Assembly (NCBI RefSeq): GCF_900184895.1
Contig: NZ_FXZK01000001.1
Coordinates: 744,001-808,000 of the forward strand
Source of the DNA: Flavimaricola marinus
Lineage (GTDB): Bacteria > Pseudomonadota > Alphaproteobacteria > Rhodobacterales > Rhodobacteraceae
DNA length: 64,000 bases
Direction of reading: 5' to 3'
Positions 9,901-18,402 of this stretch are shown one piece after another. The position numbers were made by a program, and so were the translations under genes. Under the pieces are notes generated by a model, which saw only the letters and a program-made list of their open reading frames with translations, was not told the DNA's origin and did not search any database. How positions within the stretch are numbered: the stretch's first letter is position 1; each line of letters starts with the position of its first letter.

Positions 9901-9952
9901 GCAGGTTGAGGGTGTCTTTGTATTCAACGGTTTGCGGCGTGTCGGCGCACAT
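6914..9952 (-). CDS. ileS: Isoleucyl-tRNA synthetase
   Basis: A 1012-residue class I aminoacyl-tRNA synthetase that charges tRNA-Ile. The HIGH motif occurs as GHLHIGHALN (residues 81-84) and the KMSKS loop as KGMKMSKSLGN. The CP1 editing domain lies between them. The C-terminal zinc-binding module EKCQRCWKILP...CARC is complete, marking the standard bacterial type. The length is slightly above the usual 930-960. The 5' leader contains a strong hairpin at 10022-10052. Confidence 0.97.
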   Translation of the reverse strand: MCADTPQTVEYKDTLNLPRTDFPMRAGLPQREPDWLARWAEIGIYDRLREKAALARTGENNEVRQPFTLHDGPPYANGHLHIGHALNKILKDMVVRSQQMMGRDARYIPGWDCHGLPIEWKIEEQYRAKGLDKDDVDVVAFRQECRKFAEGWVDIQREEFKRLGVSGNWDDPYLTMKFHAERVIAEEFQKFLMNGTLYQGSKPVMWSPVEQTALAEAEVEYHDKESFTIWVKFPVVDAGYYSEDTIKFQSVSDALENPIRPKMSDLVGAFVVIWTTTPWTIPSNKAVVYGANYAYGLYEVVDTPEESWVSKGDRFLLADKLAGGVMAKARLEEGMWRRVRDVPADELAGLSLKHPLAGAEGSNGEWDDLRDFRAADFVTDEEGTGFVHCAPSHGMEEFELYRDLGMLEQVITYNVMEDGRFRDDLPFFGGKAILRDKLNKKNKTNPWEGDANAAVIAKLVEVGGLLARGVIKHSYPHSWRSKAPVIFRNTPQWFAAIDRPVGDGQDTYGTTIRERALRSIDELVTWTPQTGRNRLYSMIEARPDWVLSRQRAWGVPLTCFVKVGASPLDDDYLLRNPEVNARILAAFEEEGADAWYKPGAKERFLGNDVDASQYNQVFDILDVWFDSGSTHAFVLRDREDGSEDGMADLYLEGTDQHRGWFHSSMLQSCGTNGRAPYRGVLTHGFTLDEKGMKMSKSLGNTIVPETVVKQYGADILRLWVAQTDYTADQRIGPEILKGTADSYRRLRNTMRYLLGSLSDFTEADRVAPEAMPELEQWVLHRLAELDQTVRKGYQAYDFQGVFQAVFTFATVDLSAYYFDIRKDALYCDGDTPRRRAARTVLDILFHRLTTWLAPVLVFTMEEVWLERFPGETSSVHLVDIPETPAEWLNPTLAAKWTAIRKVRRVVNGALEIARRDKVIGASLEAAPTVYVTPEVADILGTVAFEDLCITSGIHVTSEPAPADAFRIEDVADVAVVFGMAEGEKCQRCWKILPDVGTHSHPGTCARCDAAMA

Positions 9953-10021
9953 GGCTTGGCGTCCTTGGAATAGGGAAGAATGGGAAAATCATGGGGCGGT
10001 GCGATGTCTCGAACACCTTGA

Positions 10022-10052
10022 CCCGGCAGCGCTGAAGCCTCAGCCTGCCGGG
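10022..10052 (-). promoter_or_regulatory. Strong hairpin in the ileS leader region
   Basis: CCCGGCAG at 10022-10029 pairs with CTGCCGGG at 10045-10052, and inside it GCTGA (10031-10035) pairs with TCAGC (10040-10044) around an AGCC loop, leaving one bulged base. It sits 70 bases upstream of the ileS ATG, between ileS and a possible small membrane-protein gene. No T-run follows on the minus strand, so it is not a clear terminator. It could be a leader control element or an mRNA stability structure. Confidence 0.4.
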
Positions 10053-10098
10053 GAAATAATTCGCAGTATGTCCGCGCGATAACCCATCATGCCGGCGC

Positions 10099-10278
10099 TT
10101 ATAGGCCCGTCACGGCGTGGGGTAAAGTGCACCATTGCAGGCCGGGGGCGGATATATCTTGCCCCAACGGCAATGCTCTGCTAGACGCCGCGACCATGGC
10201 CCAGATGATGACCAAAACCATGAAGACCAAAACCACCGCTCCGGCGGGGATTCTGTTGTCATGGTCAGAGGTCGCCAC
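10099..10278 (-). CDS. Possible small single-pass membrane protein (59 aa)
   Basis: A 59-codon frame from GTG 10278 to TAA. It has a short polar N-terminus (MATSDHDNRIPAG), one clear hydrophobic segment of about 20 residues (AVVLVFMVLVIIWAMVAA, residues 14-31), and a short tail. The charge pattern is plausible for a one-helix inner-membrane protein. The ribosome binding site is weak and the start is not certain. I do not recognise a family. It lies upstream of ileS on the same strand and divergent from asd. The rest of the gap 9953-10373 holds only the hairpin at 10022-10052 and the asd promoter region. Confidence 0.35.
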   Translation of the reverse strand: MATSDHDNRIPAGAVVLVFMVLVIIWAMVAASSRALPLGQDISAPGLQWCTLPHAVTGL

Positions 10279-10373
10279 CGCCTGATCCACCCAACAGACA
10301 CCCTGCCGGAGACGGACAGGGTGACGGATCAAAACCCTGTCTGCTCCTTTCTCAGCCTGAAAAGAGTGACACC

Positions 10374-11417
10374 ATGAATGCCCAATCCTCCATCCGACCA
10401 GCCGCCCCCGTGATCGCAATTGTCGGGGCCACCGGGGCCGTCGGCGCCGAATTGATCGCCTGCCTCGAACAGCGCGACGTCCCCCTCTCGGCCCTGCGGC
10501 TACTGGCCTCCCCCCGCTCCGCCGGTCAGGTGGTGCCATTCCGCGGCGCCGATCTGACAATCGAGGCGCTGAACGACGACAGCTTCGAAGGCGTCGACAT
10601 TGCCTTCTTCTCGGCCGGAGCGACGATTTCACGTCGCTTCGCCCCTTTGGCCGTGGCCGCCGGCGCGAGGGTCATAGACAATTCCTCGGCCTTTCGGATG
10701 GACGAAGCCGTGCCTCTCGTCGTGCCCGAGGCGAATGCCGCCGCGCTCGCGGATCACGCGGGCCTGATCGCCAATCCCAACTGTGTGGCCGCCATCGCGA
10801 CGGTCGCTCTCGCGCCGCTGCAGCAACGCTGGTCGATCAGCCGCCTGTCGCTGACCACCTATCAATCCGCCTCCGGCGCCGGTGCCATCGCGATGGAAGA
10901 GCTTCGGCAAGGCACAGCCGCCGCCCTCGCCGATACGCCCTTCGAGCCGCAGGTGTTTCCGCACCCCTATGCCTTCAACCTGTTCAGCCACAATGCCGAG
11001 ATCGACCCGGAAACTGGCTACAACGGCGAAGAACTGAAGGTCATCGCCGAGACCCGCCGCATTCTGGGCCAGCCCAAGCTGCCCATCGGCGTCACCTGCG
11101 TGCGGGTGCCGGTGTTGCGGGCGCATTCCATGGCCGTGACGATCCGGTTCGAGGATCACATCACGCCGGCACAGATCCGCGATTGCCTTGCCGCCGCCCC
11201 CGGCGTCCGCATCGTGGATGATCAGGCGACGAACCATTTCCCGATGCCCTCCGAAGCCTCGGGCGAGGACGACGTGCTCGTCGGGCGCATCCGCACCGAT
11301 CTTGGCGACCCGTCCGGGCGGAGCATCGCGATGTTCCTGTCGGGCGATCAGTTACGCAAAGGAGCGGCGCTGAATGCGGTGCAGATCGCCGAGGCGCTGC
11401 TGGCCGTGCCCGCCTAA
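10374..11417 (+). CDS. asd: Aspartate-semialdehyde dehydrogenase
   Basis: A 347-residue NADP-dependent enzyme that reduces aspartyl-phosphate to aspartate semialdehyde for lysine, threonine and methionine synthesis and for diaminopimelate. The nucleotide-binding start VIAIVGATGAVGAEL, the active-site Cys137 in NPNC and the substrate-site VPVLRAHSMAV are all visible. The residue after the cysteine is Val-Ala-Ala rather than the more usual Ser/Thr-Thr, a minor variation. The ATG follows GAAAAGAG. It stands alone between divergent ileS and the FAD monooxygenase. Confidence 0.92.
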   Translation: MNAQSSIRPAAPVIAIVGATGAVGAELIACLEQRDVPLSALRLLASPRSAGQVVPFRGADLTIEALNDDSFEGVDIAFFSAGATISRRFAPLAVAAGARVIDNSSAFRMDEAVPLVVPEANAAALADHAGLIANPNCVAAIATVALAPLQQRWSISRLSLTTYQSASGAGAIAMEELRQGTAAALADTPFEPQVFPHPYAFNLFSHNAEIDPETGYNGEELKVIAETRRILGQPKLPIGVTCVRVPVLRAHSMAVTIRFEDHITPAQIRDCLAAAPGVRIVDDQATNHFPMPSEASGEDDVLVGRIRTDLGDPSGRSIAMFLSGDQLRKGAALNAVQIAEALLAVPA

Positions 11418-11456
11418 AGTGTTGCGCCAAATGCATTTCGCTGGCACCAAAGCCCG

Positions 11457-12632
11457 ATGACACAGCGTATCGCAATTGTCGGAGCCGGGATCGGCGGCCT
11501 CGCAGCTGCCGCCCTGCTGCACGATCAGGGGCGCGACGTGACGGTCTACGACCAGTTCCCCAGCCCCCGGCCAATCGGCTCGGGGCTGGTGATCCAACCG
11601 GTCGGGCAGATGGTGCTGGGCCGGGTCGGAGTGCTGGAAGAGGCGACCGCCCTCGGCATGCCGATCACCCGGATGGCGGGCCACGAGGCAGAGGGCAAAC
11701 GCCCTGTCCTCAACGTCTTTTACGATCCGGGCGGGCGCGGCACGCATGGGTTGGCGATACACCGGGGAAGCCTGTTTCATGTGCTCTGGCAGGCGATGGT
11801 TGAGAGGGGCATCACCGTCGTTCCCAATGCCGAGGCCGCCGGTGCGTCGAACGGACTGCTTCGATTTGCAGACGGAACCGAGGCGGGGCCGTTCGACCTG
11901 ATCATCGACAGCGCCGGCGCTGGCTCGCCGTTGTCACCGCTCAAGTCGCGCACCCTGCCCTACGGGGCCATCTGGGCCACGGTCGATTGGCCCGACACGG
12001 GGCTGCCTACCAACGAGCTACGGCAATGCTATCGCCGTGCGGACCGGATGATCGGCGTCCTGCCGATCGGCCAGATGCCGGATGGTGGGACGCAGAAGGC
12101 GGCGCTGTTCTGGTCGCTGCCCTCCGACGGCCACGCCAATTGGCTGACTGAGGGGTTGGCACCGTGGAAGGCGGAGGCCATCGCCCTCTGGCCCGACGTC
12201 GCACCCTTTGTCGACCAGATCACAGACCCCGCACAGATGACGATGGCGCGCTACAGCCACGGCACGATGGCCAAGCCCTACGGTGCCGGGCTGGTTCATA
12301 TCGGCGATTCCGCGCACCGGGCCAGCCCGCAATTGGGTCAAGGGGCCAACATGGCGCTGCTGGATGCGCTCGCGCTGGCAGAGGCGTTGCGGCTGGCCAA
12401 CGGGCAAGACCCGCTCGCGCTCTACGCTCGGGCCCGGCGTTGGCATGTGCGGACCTATCAGCTGTTCAGCGCCGTGTTCACGCCGCAATATCAGTCGGAC
12501 AGCACCGTCCTACCGATGATCCGCGACAGGCTGCTCTATCCGCTGTCACAGGTGGGGCCAGTGGCGGGCATTCTCAATCGGCTGGTCTGCGGGACGCTCT
12601 TGCCGCCGCTTGCATCGCTGGAAAAGCGTTAG
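11457..12632 (+). CDS. FAD-dependent monooxygenase/oxidoreductase
   Basis: A 391-residue flavoprotein of the p-hydroxybenzoate hydroxylase-like group. The ADP-binding fold is at the N-terminus (IAIVGAGIGGLAAAALL), a DG-like motif is mid-protein (DLIIDSAGAGSPL), and the second FAD motif is GLVHIGDSAHRASPQLGQG near residue 280. Members hydroxylate aromatic or related substrates with NAD(P)H; the substrate here is unknown. It starts 39 bases after asd with no obvious ribosome binding site, so it may be co-transcribed. Its stop overlaps the convergent DUF697 gene. Confidence 0.8.
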   Translation: MTQRIAIVGAGIGGLAAAALLHDQGRDVTVYDQFPSPRPIGSGLVIQPVGQMVLGRVGVLEEATALGMPITRMAGHEAEGKRPVLNVFYDPGGRGTHGLAIHRGSLFHVLWQAMVERGITVVPNAEAAGASNGLLRFADGTEAGPFDLIIDSAGAGSPLSPLKSRTLPYGAIWATVDWPDTGLPTNELRQCYRRADRMIGVLPIGQMPDGGTQKAALFWSLPSDGHANWLTEGLAPWKAEAIALWPDVAPFVDQITDPAQMTMARYSHGTMAKPYGAGLVHIGDSAHRASPQLGQGANMALLDALALAEALRLANGQDPLALYARARRWHVRTYQLFSAVFTPQYQSDSTVLPMIRDRLLYPLSQVGPVAGILNRLVCGTLLPPLASLEKR

Positions 12633-13642
12633 TCCTTGCCCTGACCAAACAGCCCGGTCAGCGCCCGCCTGACGAGCGCCGTCACCGAGGGGCGTTTGAC
12701 TGTTGAGAACGGCATCGGGCGGCAGACCTCCATTGCGGCCACGCCCACGCGGGCGGTCAGTGCGCCGTTGACGACACCTTCGCCAAACCGACGCGACACC
12801 TTCGACAGCACGCCGCCCCCCGCGACCGATCCGATCAGATCGTCACCCACCGCGACGGCGCCGGTCGCCACCAGATGGGTCAGCACCGAGCGGGTCAGCC
12901 GCCAGCTGCCAAAGGTGCCTGCCCTGCCGCCATAGACCTCGGCGATGCGGCGGATCATCCGCAGGTTGGCCGTCAGCGCGGTGAACACATCCGCCAGCGC
13001 CAACGGCACGATCGCGGTGACCGTGGCGACTTGGCGGGCGGCAGCCTCGACCTCGCGCATGGCGGCCTGGTCGAGCGGCGCAAGGAGCGTCGTCTCGGCG
13101 AGCCCCAACAGACCATCGGCATCCAGCACATCGTCTTTGCGCTCGGCCAGCCTCGACCGGCCCCAAGCCGTATCGTCGCGCCCGGCATAAAGCTTCTCCA
13201 ACCGGGCCACCACCGCGCGGGCCTGCGTCAGCTGACCAGAAGCAAGGGCCTCCGTGGCCGCCTTGTGAACGCCGTCCAATCGGGCCAATCGGTTGAATGC
13301 CGCAAGCTCCCGAACCGCCATCGCCAGCAAGACCAGGCAGAACGTCCCGATCAGTGCGGTTGCGATAAAGCCGAGGATCGGGTTCGACGCGATCAGCGCG
13401 GTCACATAGTTCCACGCGGCCAGCGAGATCACGAAGGTGAGGATCGCCCCCAAGAGCGACCAGAACCAGCGGGCCAGTCTCGACGGCCGCCGGGCGGCGA
13501 TTGCGGCCACCTGCTGCATCGCGGTCTCTCGGCCCGGCAACATCAGATCGGGCACCGGTGGCGCGGTCGACGGGGTCAGTCGGGGGGCGTCTTCAGCTCC
13601 AGCCTCTGACTCCAGATCGATGAGAACTGGTCCTTTGCTCAT
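12629..13642 (-). CDS. DUF697/YcjF-like inner-membrane protein (TIGR01620 type)
   Basis: A 337-residue membrane protein of the UPF0283/YcjF family. An acidic, proline-rich N-terminus precedes two hydrophobic segments near residues 60-110 (including LGAILTFVISLAAW and GFIATALIGTFCLVLLAMA). The C-terminal domain has the family pattern RMIRRIAEVYGGRAG and a glycine-rich stretch. The start ATG 13642 has GTGGAG six bases upstream. It lies directly after the YcjX-like gene, the same pairing as E. coli ycjX-ycjF, where the role is unclear but linked to envelope stress. Confidence 0.82.
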   Translation of the reverse strand: MSKGPVLIDLESEAGAEDAPRLTPSTAPPVPDLMLPGRETAMQQVAAIAARRPSRLARWFWSLLGAILTFVISLAAWNYVTALIASNPILGFIATALIGTFCLVLLAMAVRELAAFNRLARLDGVHKAATEALASGQLTQARAVVARLEKLYAGRDDTAWGRSRLAERKDDVLDADGLLGLAETTLLAPLDQAAMREVEAAARQVATVTAIVPLALADVFTALTANLRMIRRIAEVYGGRAGTFGSWRLTRSVLTHLVATGAVAVGDDLIGSVAGGGVLSKVSRRFGEGVVNGALTARVGVAAMEVCRPMPFSTVKRPSVTALVRRALTGLFGQGKD

Positions 13643-13721
13643 GGCACGCTCCACTCTTTCCCAGCATCGGGCCGCTTGTCTTCACGCTGCGGAGCGGCAG
13701 CACCGCAATGGGCCCGCCCGA

Positions 13722-15137
13722 TCATAGCCGGTCCCCCAGCAGAAACTGCGCGGCCTTGTCCAGCCGGATATGCGGCGGGCCGTCGCCAGGTTTGAGCGTC
13801 AGTTTGGCGGGGGCGAAATTCATCACCTGATAATCCGCATCGAGCCACTTTTCCGCCCCGGAACGGGCCGGGGACAATAGATGAGCCGGATCGGCGGGAA
13901 GTGCACCGGGATAGAACGCGGCCTGTTTACCGGCCTCTAGCAAGGTGCCGCGAACCACGTCCAAGGGCTGACCCTTGTGGTCGATCCGGTCCTCGACCGT
14001 GGTGCGCAAGGCGGCAATCGACATCGCCTCGGTGCGGGCTCCTGCGAAATCGGCGCGGTCCTTGGCCTCGCGGACCAAGGCTTCGGTGATCGCGGTCAGG
14101 GCCGGATGTTGCGAATGGTGCAGGTGGTCGGCCTTGGTAGCGGCAAATAGGATCTTGTCGACCCGGCGCCCGCCCAACAGGCGGGTCAGCCACGCATTCC
14201 GTCCGGGGCGAAACGCCCCCAGAATGTCGGCCATGGCAGCGCGGAGATCCTCGACCGCGGGCGGGCCGGCATGGATCGCGCCCAGCACGTCGATCAGCAC
14301 GATCTGGCGGTCGATCCGGGCGAAATGATCCCGAAAGAACGGCTGCACGACATTGCGCTTATAGCTCTCGAACCGACGCTCGCATTCACGCCAGAGCGAT
14401 TTGCGGCCGACGTTGTCAGGCTTGGTCAGGGGGGCAAAGGTGAGAACCGGCGAGCCTTCGAGATCGCCCGGCAGGATGAAACGCCCCGGCGTGCAGTCGG
14501 AAAATCCAGCAGCGCGGGCGGCGGTCAGATACCCGGTATAGGCGCGGGCAAGGGCGGCAATCGTAGGCTCGTCGAGGTCTGCGCCGGCGTCTGTCTGACT
14601 TTGCAAGGCAAGGAATTCGGCGGCTTCAGAGCGCGGCGCGATACGCGCGAGGGCCTCGTCGGACCATTGGGCAAAGGTCTTGTCCATCAGGCCCAGATCC
14701 AGCAGCCATTCGCCGGGATAATCCACGATATCCAGATGCACGGTGCGCGGGCCGGACAAGCCGCTCAAGAGGCCAGTAGGCTGCACCCGGAGCGACAGGC
14801 GCAATTCGCTGATCCGACGAGTGCCTTCGGGCCAGCTTGGCTGTGGCGCGGTGAGTTGCGCCAGATGCGCCTCAAAATCGAAACGGGGGATGGTGTCGTC
14901 GGGCTGTGGCTGCAAATAGGCGGTGCGGATCGCGCCTGTGCTGGCGGCGACAAGCTGCGGCATCCGGCCCCTGTTCATCAGATTTGCCACGAGGGCGGTA
15001 ATGAACACGGTCTTGCCCGCCCGGCTGAGGCCGGTCACCCCAAGACGGATCACCGGATCAGAGAACGGCGCGGTGAGGGTATCGGTCACGGACTCGACCC
15101 CGCGGGTCAAGCCGTCGGCGATGGCAGAAATGACCAA
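13722..15137 (-). CDS. ycjX: YcjX-like P-loop GTPase-family protein (DUF463)
   Basis: A 471-residue protein with an N-terminal P-loop LGVTGLSRAGKTVFITAL (Walker A near residue 40), the DUF463 context NLMNRGRMPQL, and DYPGEWLLD, which matches the family's switch region. It is the upstream partner of the DUF697 protein. The start must be TTG 15137 or later, because an in-frame TAA lies two codons upstream; AAGG precedes the TTG. The cellular role is unknown in detail; E. coli YcjX is a phage-shock-linked nucleotide-binding protein. Confidence 0.82.
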   Translation of the reverse strand: MVISAIADGLTRGVESVTDTLTAPFSDPVIRLGVTGLSRAGKTVFITALVANLMNRGRMPQLVAASTGAIRTAYLQPQPDDTIPRFDFEAHLAQLTAPQPSWPEGTRRISELRLSLRVQPTGLLSGLSGPRTVHLDIVDYPGEWLLDLGLMDKTFAQWSDEALARIAPRSEAAEFLALQSQTDAGADLDEPTIAALARAYTGYLTAARAAGFSDCTPGRFILPGDLEGSPVLTFAPLTKPDNVGRKSLWRECERRFESYKRNVVQPFFRDHFARIDRQIVLIDVLGAIHAGPPAVEDLRAAMADILGAFRPGRNAWLTRLLGGRRVDKILFAATKADHLHHSQHPALTAITEALVREAKDRADFAGARTEAMSIAALRTTVEDRIDHKGQPLDVVRGTLLEAGKQAAFYPGALPADPAHLLSPARSGAEKWLDADYQVMNFAPAKLTLKPGDGPPHIRLDKAAQFLLGDRL

Positions 15138-15238
15138 ACCTTACCCTTTCACGATTGGCTCCGGGAAAGATAAGGCGAGCGCGAGGCAATGTGTAGGGAT
15201 TGAATTTCAAAGCGCCAATGACTAGGCCACTGCGCAAC

Positions 15239-16033
15239 ATGCCACGCTACGCCCTTCGCATCGAATATCACGGAGCTCCCTTTGCCGGTTGGCAGAGGCA
15301 AACCGACGTGCCCTCGGCTCAGGCAGCCGTCGAGGCGGCGCTCGGGCGGCTGGAACCAAAGGAGCACAGGATCGCGGCCGCCGGGCGCACGGATGCCGGG
15401 GTTCATGCGACGGGACAGGTCGCGCATTGCGATCTGGAAAAGGTTTGGGAGCCGTTTCGGCTGATGGAGGCGGTGAATTACCACCTCAAGCCCGATCCCG
15501 TGGCGGTGACCGGTTGCGCCATCGTGCCAGACGACTGGCACGCCCGGTTTTCGGCGCAGGAGCGGCGCTATCTTTTTCGGATCATCTCTCGGAGGCCCAC
15601 CTTGGTGCACGACGCCGGGCTGGCGTGGCACCACAAATCGCCACTCGATATCGAAGCGATGCAGGCCGGGGCCAATCGACTGCTCGGGAAGCATGATTTC
15701 ACCACGTTCCGGTCGACCATGTGTCAGGCAAACTCGCCGGTCAAAACGCTCGATGAGGCGTCAGTGACGGGCTTTGCCGTATTGGGTGGGCAGGAAGTAC
15801 AGTTGCGGTTCCGTGCCCGGTCATTCCTGCACAATCAGGTGCGGTCGTTTGTCGGCACTTTAGCGAAAGTCGGCACTGGCGCTTGGTCACCGGAGGATGT
15901 CAGCGCAGCGCTGGAAGCGCGGGACAGGGCCGCTTGCGGACCGGTTTGCCCGCCGGAGGGTTTGTATCTGACCGGGGTCGGCTATCCCTATGACCCGTTC
16001 GCGGAGATGGACTCCGGTGGTCTGATCCAATAG
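15239..16033 (+). CDS. truA: tRNA pseudouridine(38-40) synthase TruA
   Basis: A 264-residue enzyme that converts uridines 38-40 of the anticodon stem to pseudouridine. The N-terminal pattern [18 protein letters not shown] and the catalytic motif [16 protein letters not shown], with its conserved aspartate, are complete. The later [14 protein letters not shown] motif is also typical. I chose ATG 15239, which gives the standard [10 protein letters not shown] start; an upstream TTG at 15200 would add 13 residues. No strong ribosome binding site is visible. It is divergent from ycjX and convergent with the DUF3726 gene. Confidence 0.93.
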   Translation: MPRYALRIEYHGAPFAGWQRQTDVPSAQAAVEAALGRLEPKEHRIAAAGRTDAGVHATGQVAHCDLEKVWEPFRLMEAVNYHLKPDPVAVTGCAIVPDDWHARFSAQERRYLFRIISRRPTLVHDAGLAWHHKSPLDIEAMQAGANRLLGKHDFTTFRSTMCQANSPVKTLDEASVTGFAVLGGQEVQLRFRARSFLHNQVRSFVGTLAKVGTGAWSPEDVSAALEARDRAACGPVCPPEGLYLTGVGYPYDPFAEMDSGGLIQ

Positions 16034-16097
16034 CGCGCCTGCGGCGCATTCCATTCTGCGCCGTCTCTGGTGATCGAAGCGCATCCCTTGCACCTGT

Positions 16098-16577
16098 TCA
16101 ATCATTGTCACTGAGGCCGGCTCCCGCCCCGGCGATCCGAGAGGCTTCCGTGGCGGGCACATAGGTCTGCGCGGCGAACCGTTCCAGCGGCCCCCACACC
16201 TCGGCCAATACGTTTTGAGGCTTGGGCCGCGGGAGCGGAGGGCAGTCTTCCACCGCAAGAGACAAACCCGAAGGGACAGCCCTCCAGACGATGGTCCCGC
16301 GCTGACGGATCAGGGCCGCAATCACCGGGTCGAGCGGAAATTCAAGCACGACCGGTTCGCCCCCTGCCTCGACCACATCGAGCGCTGCGATTACAGACGC
16401 CAGCCTGTCCGGCCCAGCCAGATGGTCGGCGAGGACAGCCAGCGCCTCCGACACCTCTTGATCTGCGCAGCATCCAGGTAGTGCCTCGGCCAGATCCTCC
16501 GCCACGCCGACCGCAAGTCCGGCACCGCGTGCCGCTTTGGCCACAAGGCAACTGATCTCGTTCAGCGACCGCATCAT
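16098..16577 (-). CDS. DUF3726 domain protein
   Basis: A 159-residue protein with the DUF3726 N-terminal signature SLNEISCLVAKAARGAGLAVGVAEDLAEAL, here quoted only as its core SLNEISCLVAKAARGAG. No signal peptide or membrane segment is seen, so it is probably cytoplasmic. The start ATG 16577 overlaps the stop of the upstream 547-residue gene (ATGATG/TGA), indicating a two-gene operon. No function is established for the family. The call rests on resemblance to the N-terminal motif and overall length. Confidence 0.7.
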   Translation of the reverse strand: MMRSLNEISCLVAKAARGAGLAVGVAEDLAEALPGCCADQEVSEALAVLADHLAGPDRLASVIAALDVVEAGGEPVVLEFPLDPVIAALIRQRGTIVWRAVPSGLSLAVEDCPPLPRPKPQNVLAEVWGPLERFAAQTYVPATEASRIAGAGAGLSDND

Positions 16578-18217
16578 GGGCCAAAGTCGGGCAGCCACCA
16601 ATCCGGTGCTTGGTCCAATTCGTCGAAGAGCGGCGCCCCTTGTGCCAGCGTGATCCGTGTCCAGCGGTCGGATTTCGGATCGAACCGCGCCGCTCCGAAA
16701 AAGGCCAGTTTGCACCGGAGCATGTCGATGGGCAAACAGCCCTCTCCGATGAGGTTGTCGCGGATCTCGGCGTAGGGATGCCGGTCCAGCGTCTGCACGC
16801 GGCGGATGGCCGACCGGTGTTGCGGATAGTGCGCCAAGAGGCTCGACACGGGGCCCTCCATCCCCTCCAGATAGTGGGAGAGCGACTGAACCTGACGGGC
16901 GATGTCGAGCGGGCTTTCACGGTCGGCCCCGGGCTCCGCATGGCGATCTCCCAGGCGGGGTTCGAGCTTTTCCTCGGAGACATACCAGAAACGGGCGGTT
17001 TCGTGCGCCGAAGTGAAATCGGTCTCGAGTGCCCAGCCCCAATCCCGGGCGATGACCTGTCGTAGGCTGCCGCATGCCATCGCCGGATCGAGGCGAGGGC
17101 CAAAGGGCGTCGCCATGCAATCCGCCAATCCATCGACCAGCGGGCCGAATGGTTCGAGGATCAGCGCCGCGGTCAGTTCCTGTGTATCGACGCTGAGCCG
17201 CTCGGTCAGCTTGATCAAGCCGTCGAGGGGCGTCGGGCCGGTCAAGGCCGCGACCGCCTCCTGAACGACTGGCCATTCCGCGCGGAGTGTCTCGATCCGG
17301 GCATCGGCGATGGGGTCCGCCACCTTCCACTGCGCCAGATGGCCTGCCGCGCGGTCAGCAAGCCGCACCAAGGCCGCGCGCTCGTCATGTCCTATCGCAG
17401 GTATAGCCCGCACACGGGCAATCGCGGTCTCACGGACCTGCATCCATGCATCCAGCAAGACCGGGTGGGACACCAGAAATGGAGCCATGCCCAAGCCGGT
17501 TGCATTGCCGATCCCCAGCTGGCGTTTCAGCGCCCGATCCAGCTTGGCACCGCCGACATGCTCGGCCAGATCATGGGTGAACCCCCGGATCAGCCAGACT
17601 GTAAGCATCTCGGCCATGAAAGGGCCGGACAGGCCGGGCCGATCTTCGATCGCGACCCGATCCGCGATGCCGAACTTGCCGTTGCCATAGACGGCGGTGG
17701 TCCGCATCAAATAGCCGGTATCGCGGACGGCCGAAGCATCGGGTTGGCTGCCCTCGCGCAGCGCCTCCGTGACGTGATCCCACAGGCGCACCGATTTGTT
17801 GGCACGGCTCAGAATAAGATCGCGCGGGGTAAAGCGGGCGGCCTCTTGCAGCGGGGCGGTGGTCACGATCCGGGCGATCTCGGTCGCGTCCGGGATACCG
17901 TCGTAGAGCACATAGGCCGTGTCCCACGCCGTCGCGATCACCCTGTCGGTCCGTGCCTCCGGGGGCAGGTCATTCGACACGGCAACCAAGGCATAGTCAT
18001 GGCCGCCCAACCGCAGGGTATAGACTGCGTGGCCGAACCCATCGGCGTCGATCTCCCAGACCGGGCGGGCGACGGTCACTGCCTCTGATGATAGCCTGCG
18101 CAGAAGGGTCGGCAGGAATGACAGCCGGGTCGGAAACGACGCCCCCATGCGGCGCAATCGCATCACCTGCGAGGGCGGGCGCAATGGCATCTGCGGAGGC
18201 GGCGGCGTATCGAACAT
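16574..18217 (-). CDS. Uncharacterised 547-residue protein, operon partner of DUF3726
   Basis: Not a family I can name. The protein starts MFDTPPPPQMPLRPPS from ATG 18217, with TGAGGT upstream; an earlier in-frame start at 18340 would add 41 low-complexity residues and is unlikely. It is soluble with no signal peptide. It is rich in Trp, Arg and acidic residues, with blocks such as SVRLWDHVTEALREG and KFGIADRVAIEDRPGLSGPF. Its stop overlaps the DUF3726 start, so the two proteins are probably made together and may act together. It is divergent from tamA. Confidence 0.75.
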   Translation of the reverse strand: MFDTPPPPQMPLRPPSQVMRLRRMGASFPTRLSFLPTLLRRLSSEAVTVARPVWEIDADGFGHAVYTLRLGGHDYALVAVSNDLPPEARTDRVIATAWDTAYVLYDGIPDATEIARIVTTAPLQEAARFTPRDLILSRANKSVRLWDHVTEALREGSQPDASAVRDTGYLMRTTAVYGNGKFGIADRVAIEDRPGLSGPFMAEMLTVWLIRGFTHDLAEHVGGAKLDRALKRQLGIGNATGLGMAPFLVSHPVLLDAWMQVRETAIARVRAIPAIGHDERAALVRLADRAAGHLAQWKVADPIADARIETLRAEWPVVQEAVAALTGPTPLDGLIKLTERLSVDTQELTAALILEPFGPLVDGLADCMATPFGPRLDPAMACGSLRQVIARDWGWALETDFTSAHETARFWYVSEEKLEPRLGDRHAEPGADRESPLDIARQVQSLSHYLEGMEGPVSSLLAHYPQHRSAIRRVQTLDRHPYAEIRDNLIGEGCLPIDMLRCKLAFFGAARFDPKSDRWTRITLAQGAPLFDELDQAPDWWLPDFGP

Positions 18218-18402
18218 GACCTCAGTCTGGCAGGCCGTTCCCTGTCTGGGAAGCCCCCGCAAACGGCCATCGCAAACCGGAAATATCCGCGCACAACTCG
18301 CAGATGTAGTGGAACCTTGCCGACTCACCACACGATCCACGCCGATCCAACGTAATGTTATTTGCCCTTTCGGGGCGGAACGCTATTCTGAAACTGAGGA
18401 AC

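Noticed and set aside
10022-10052. T-box riboswitch upstream of ileS
   Set aside because: No T-box sequence, specifier loop or terminator/antiterminator pair is seen, and T-boxes are not expected in alphaproteobacteria. Only a hairpin is supported.
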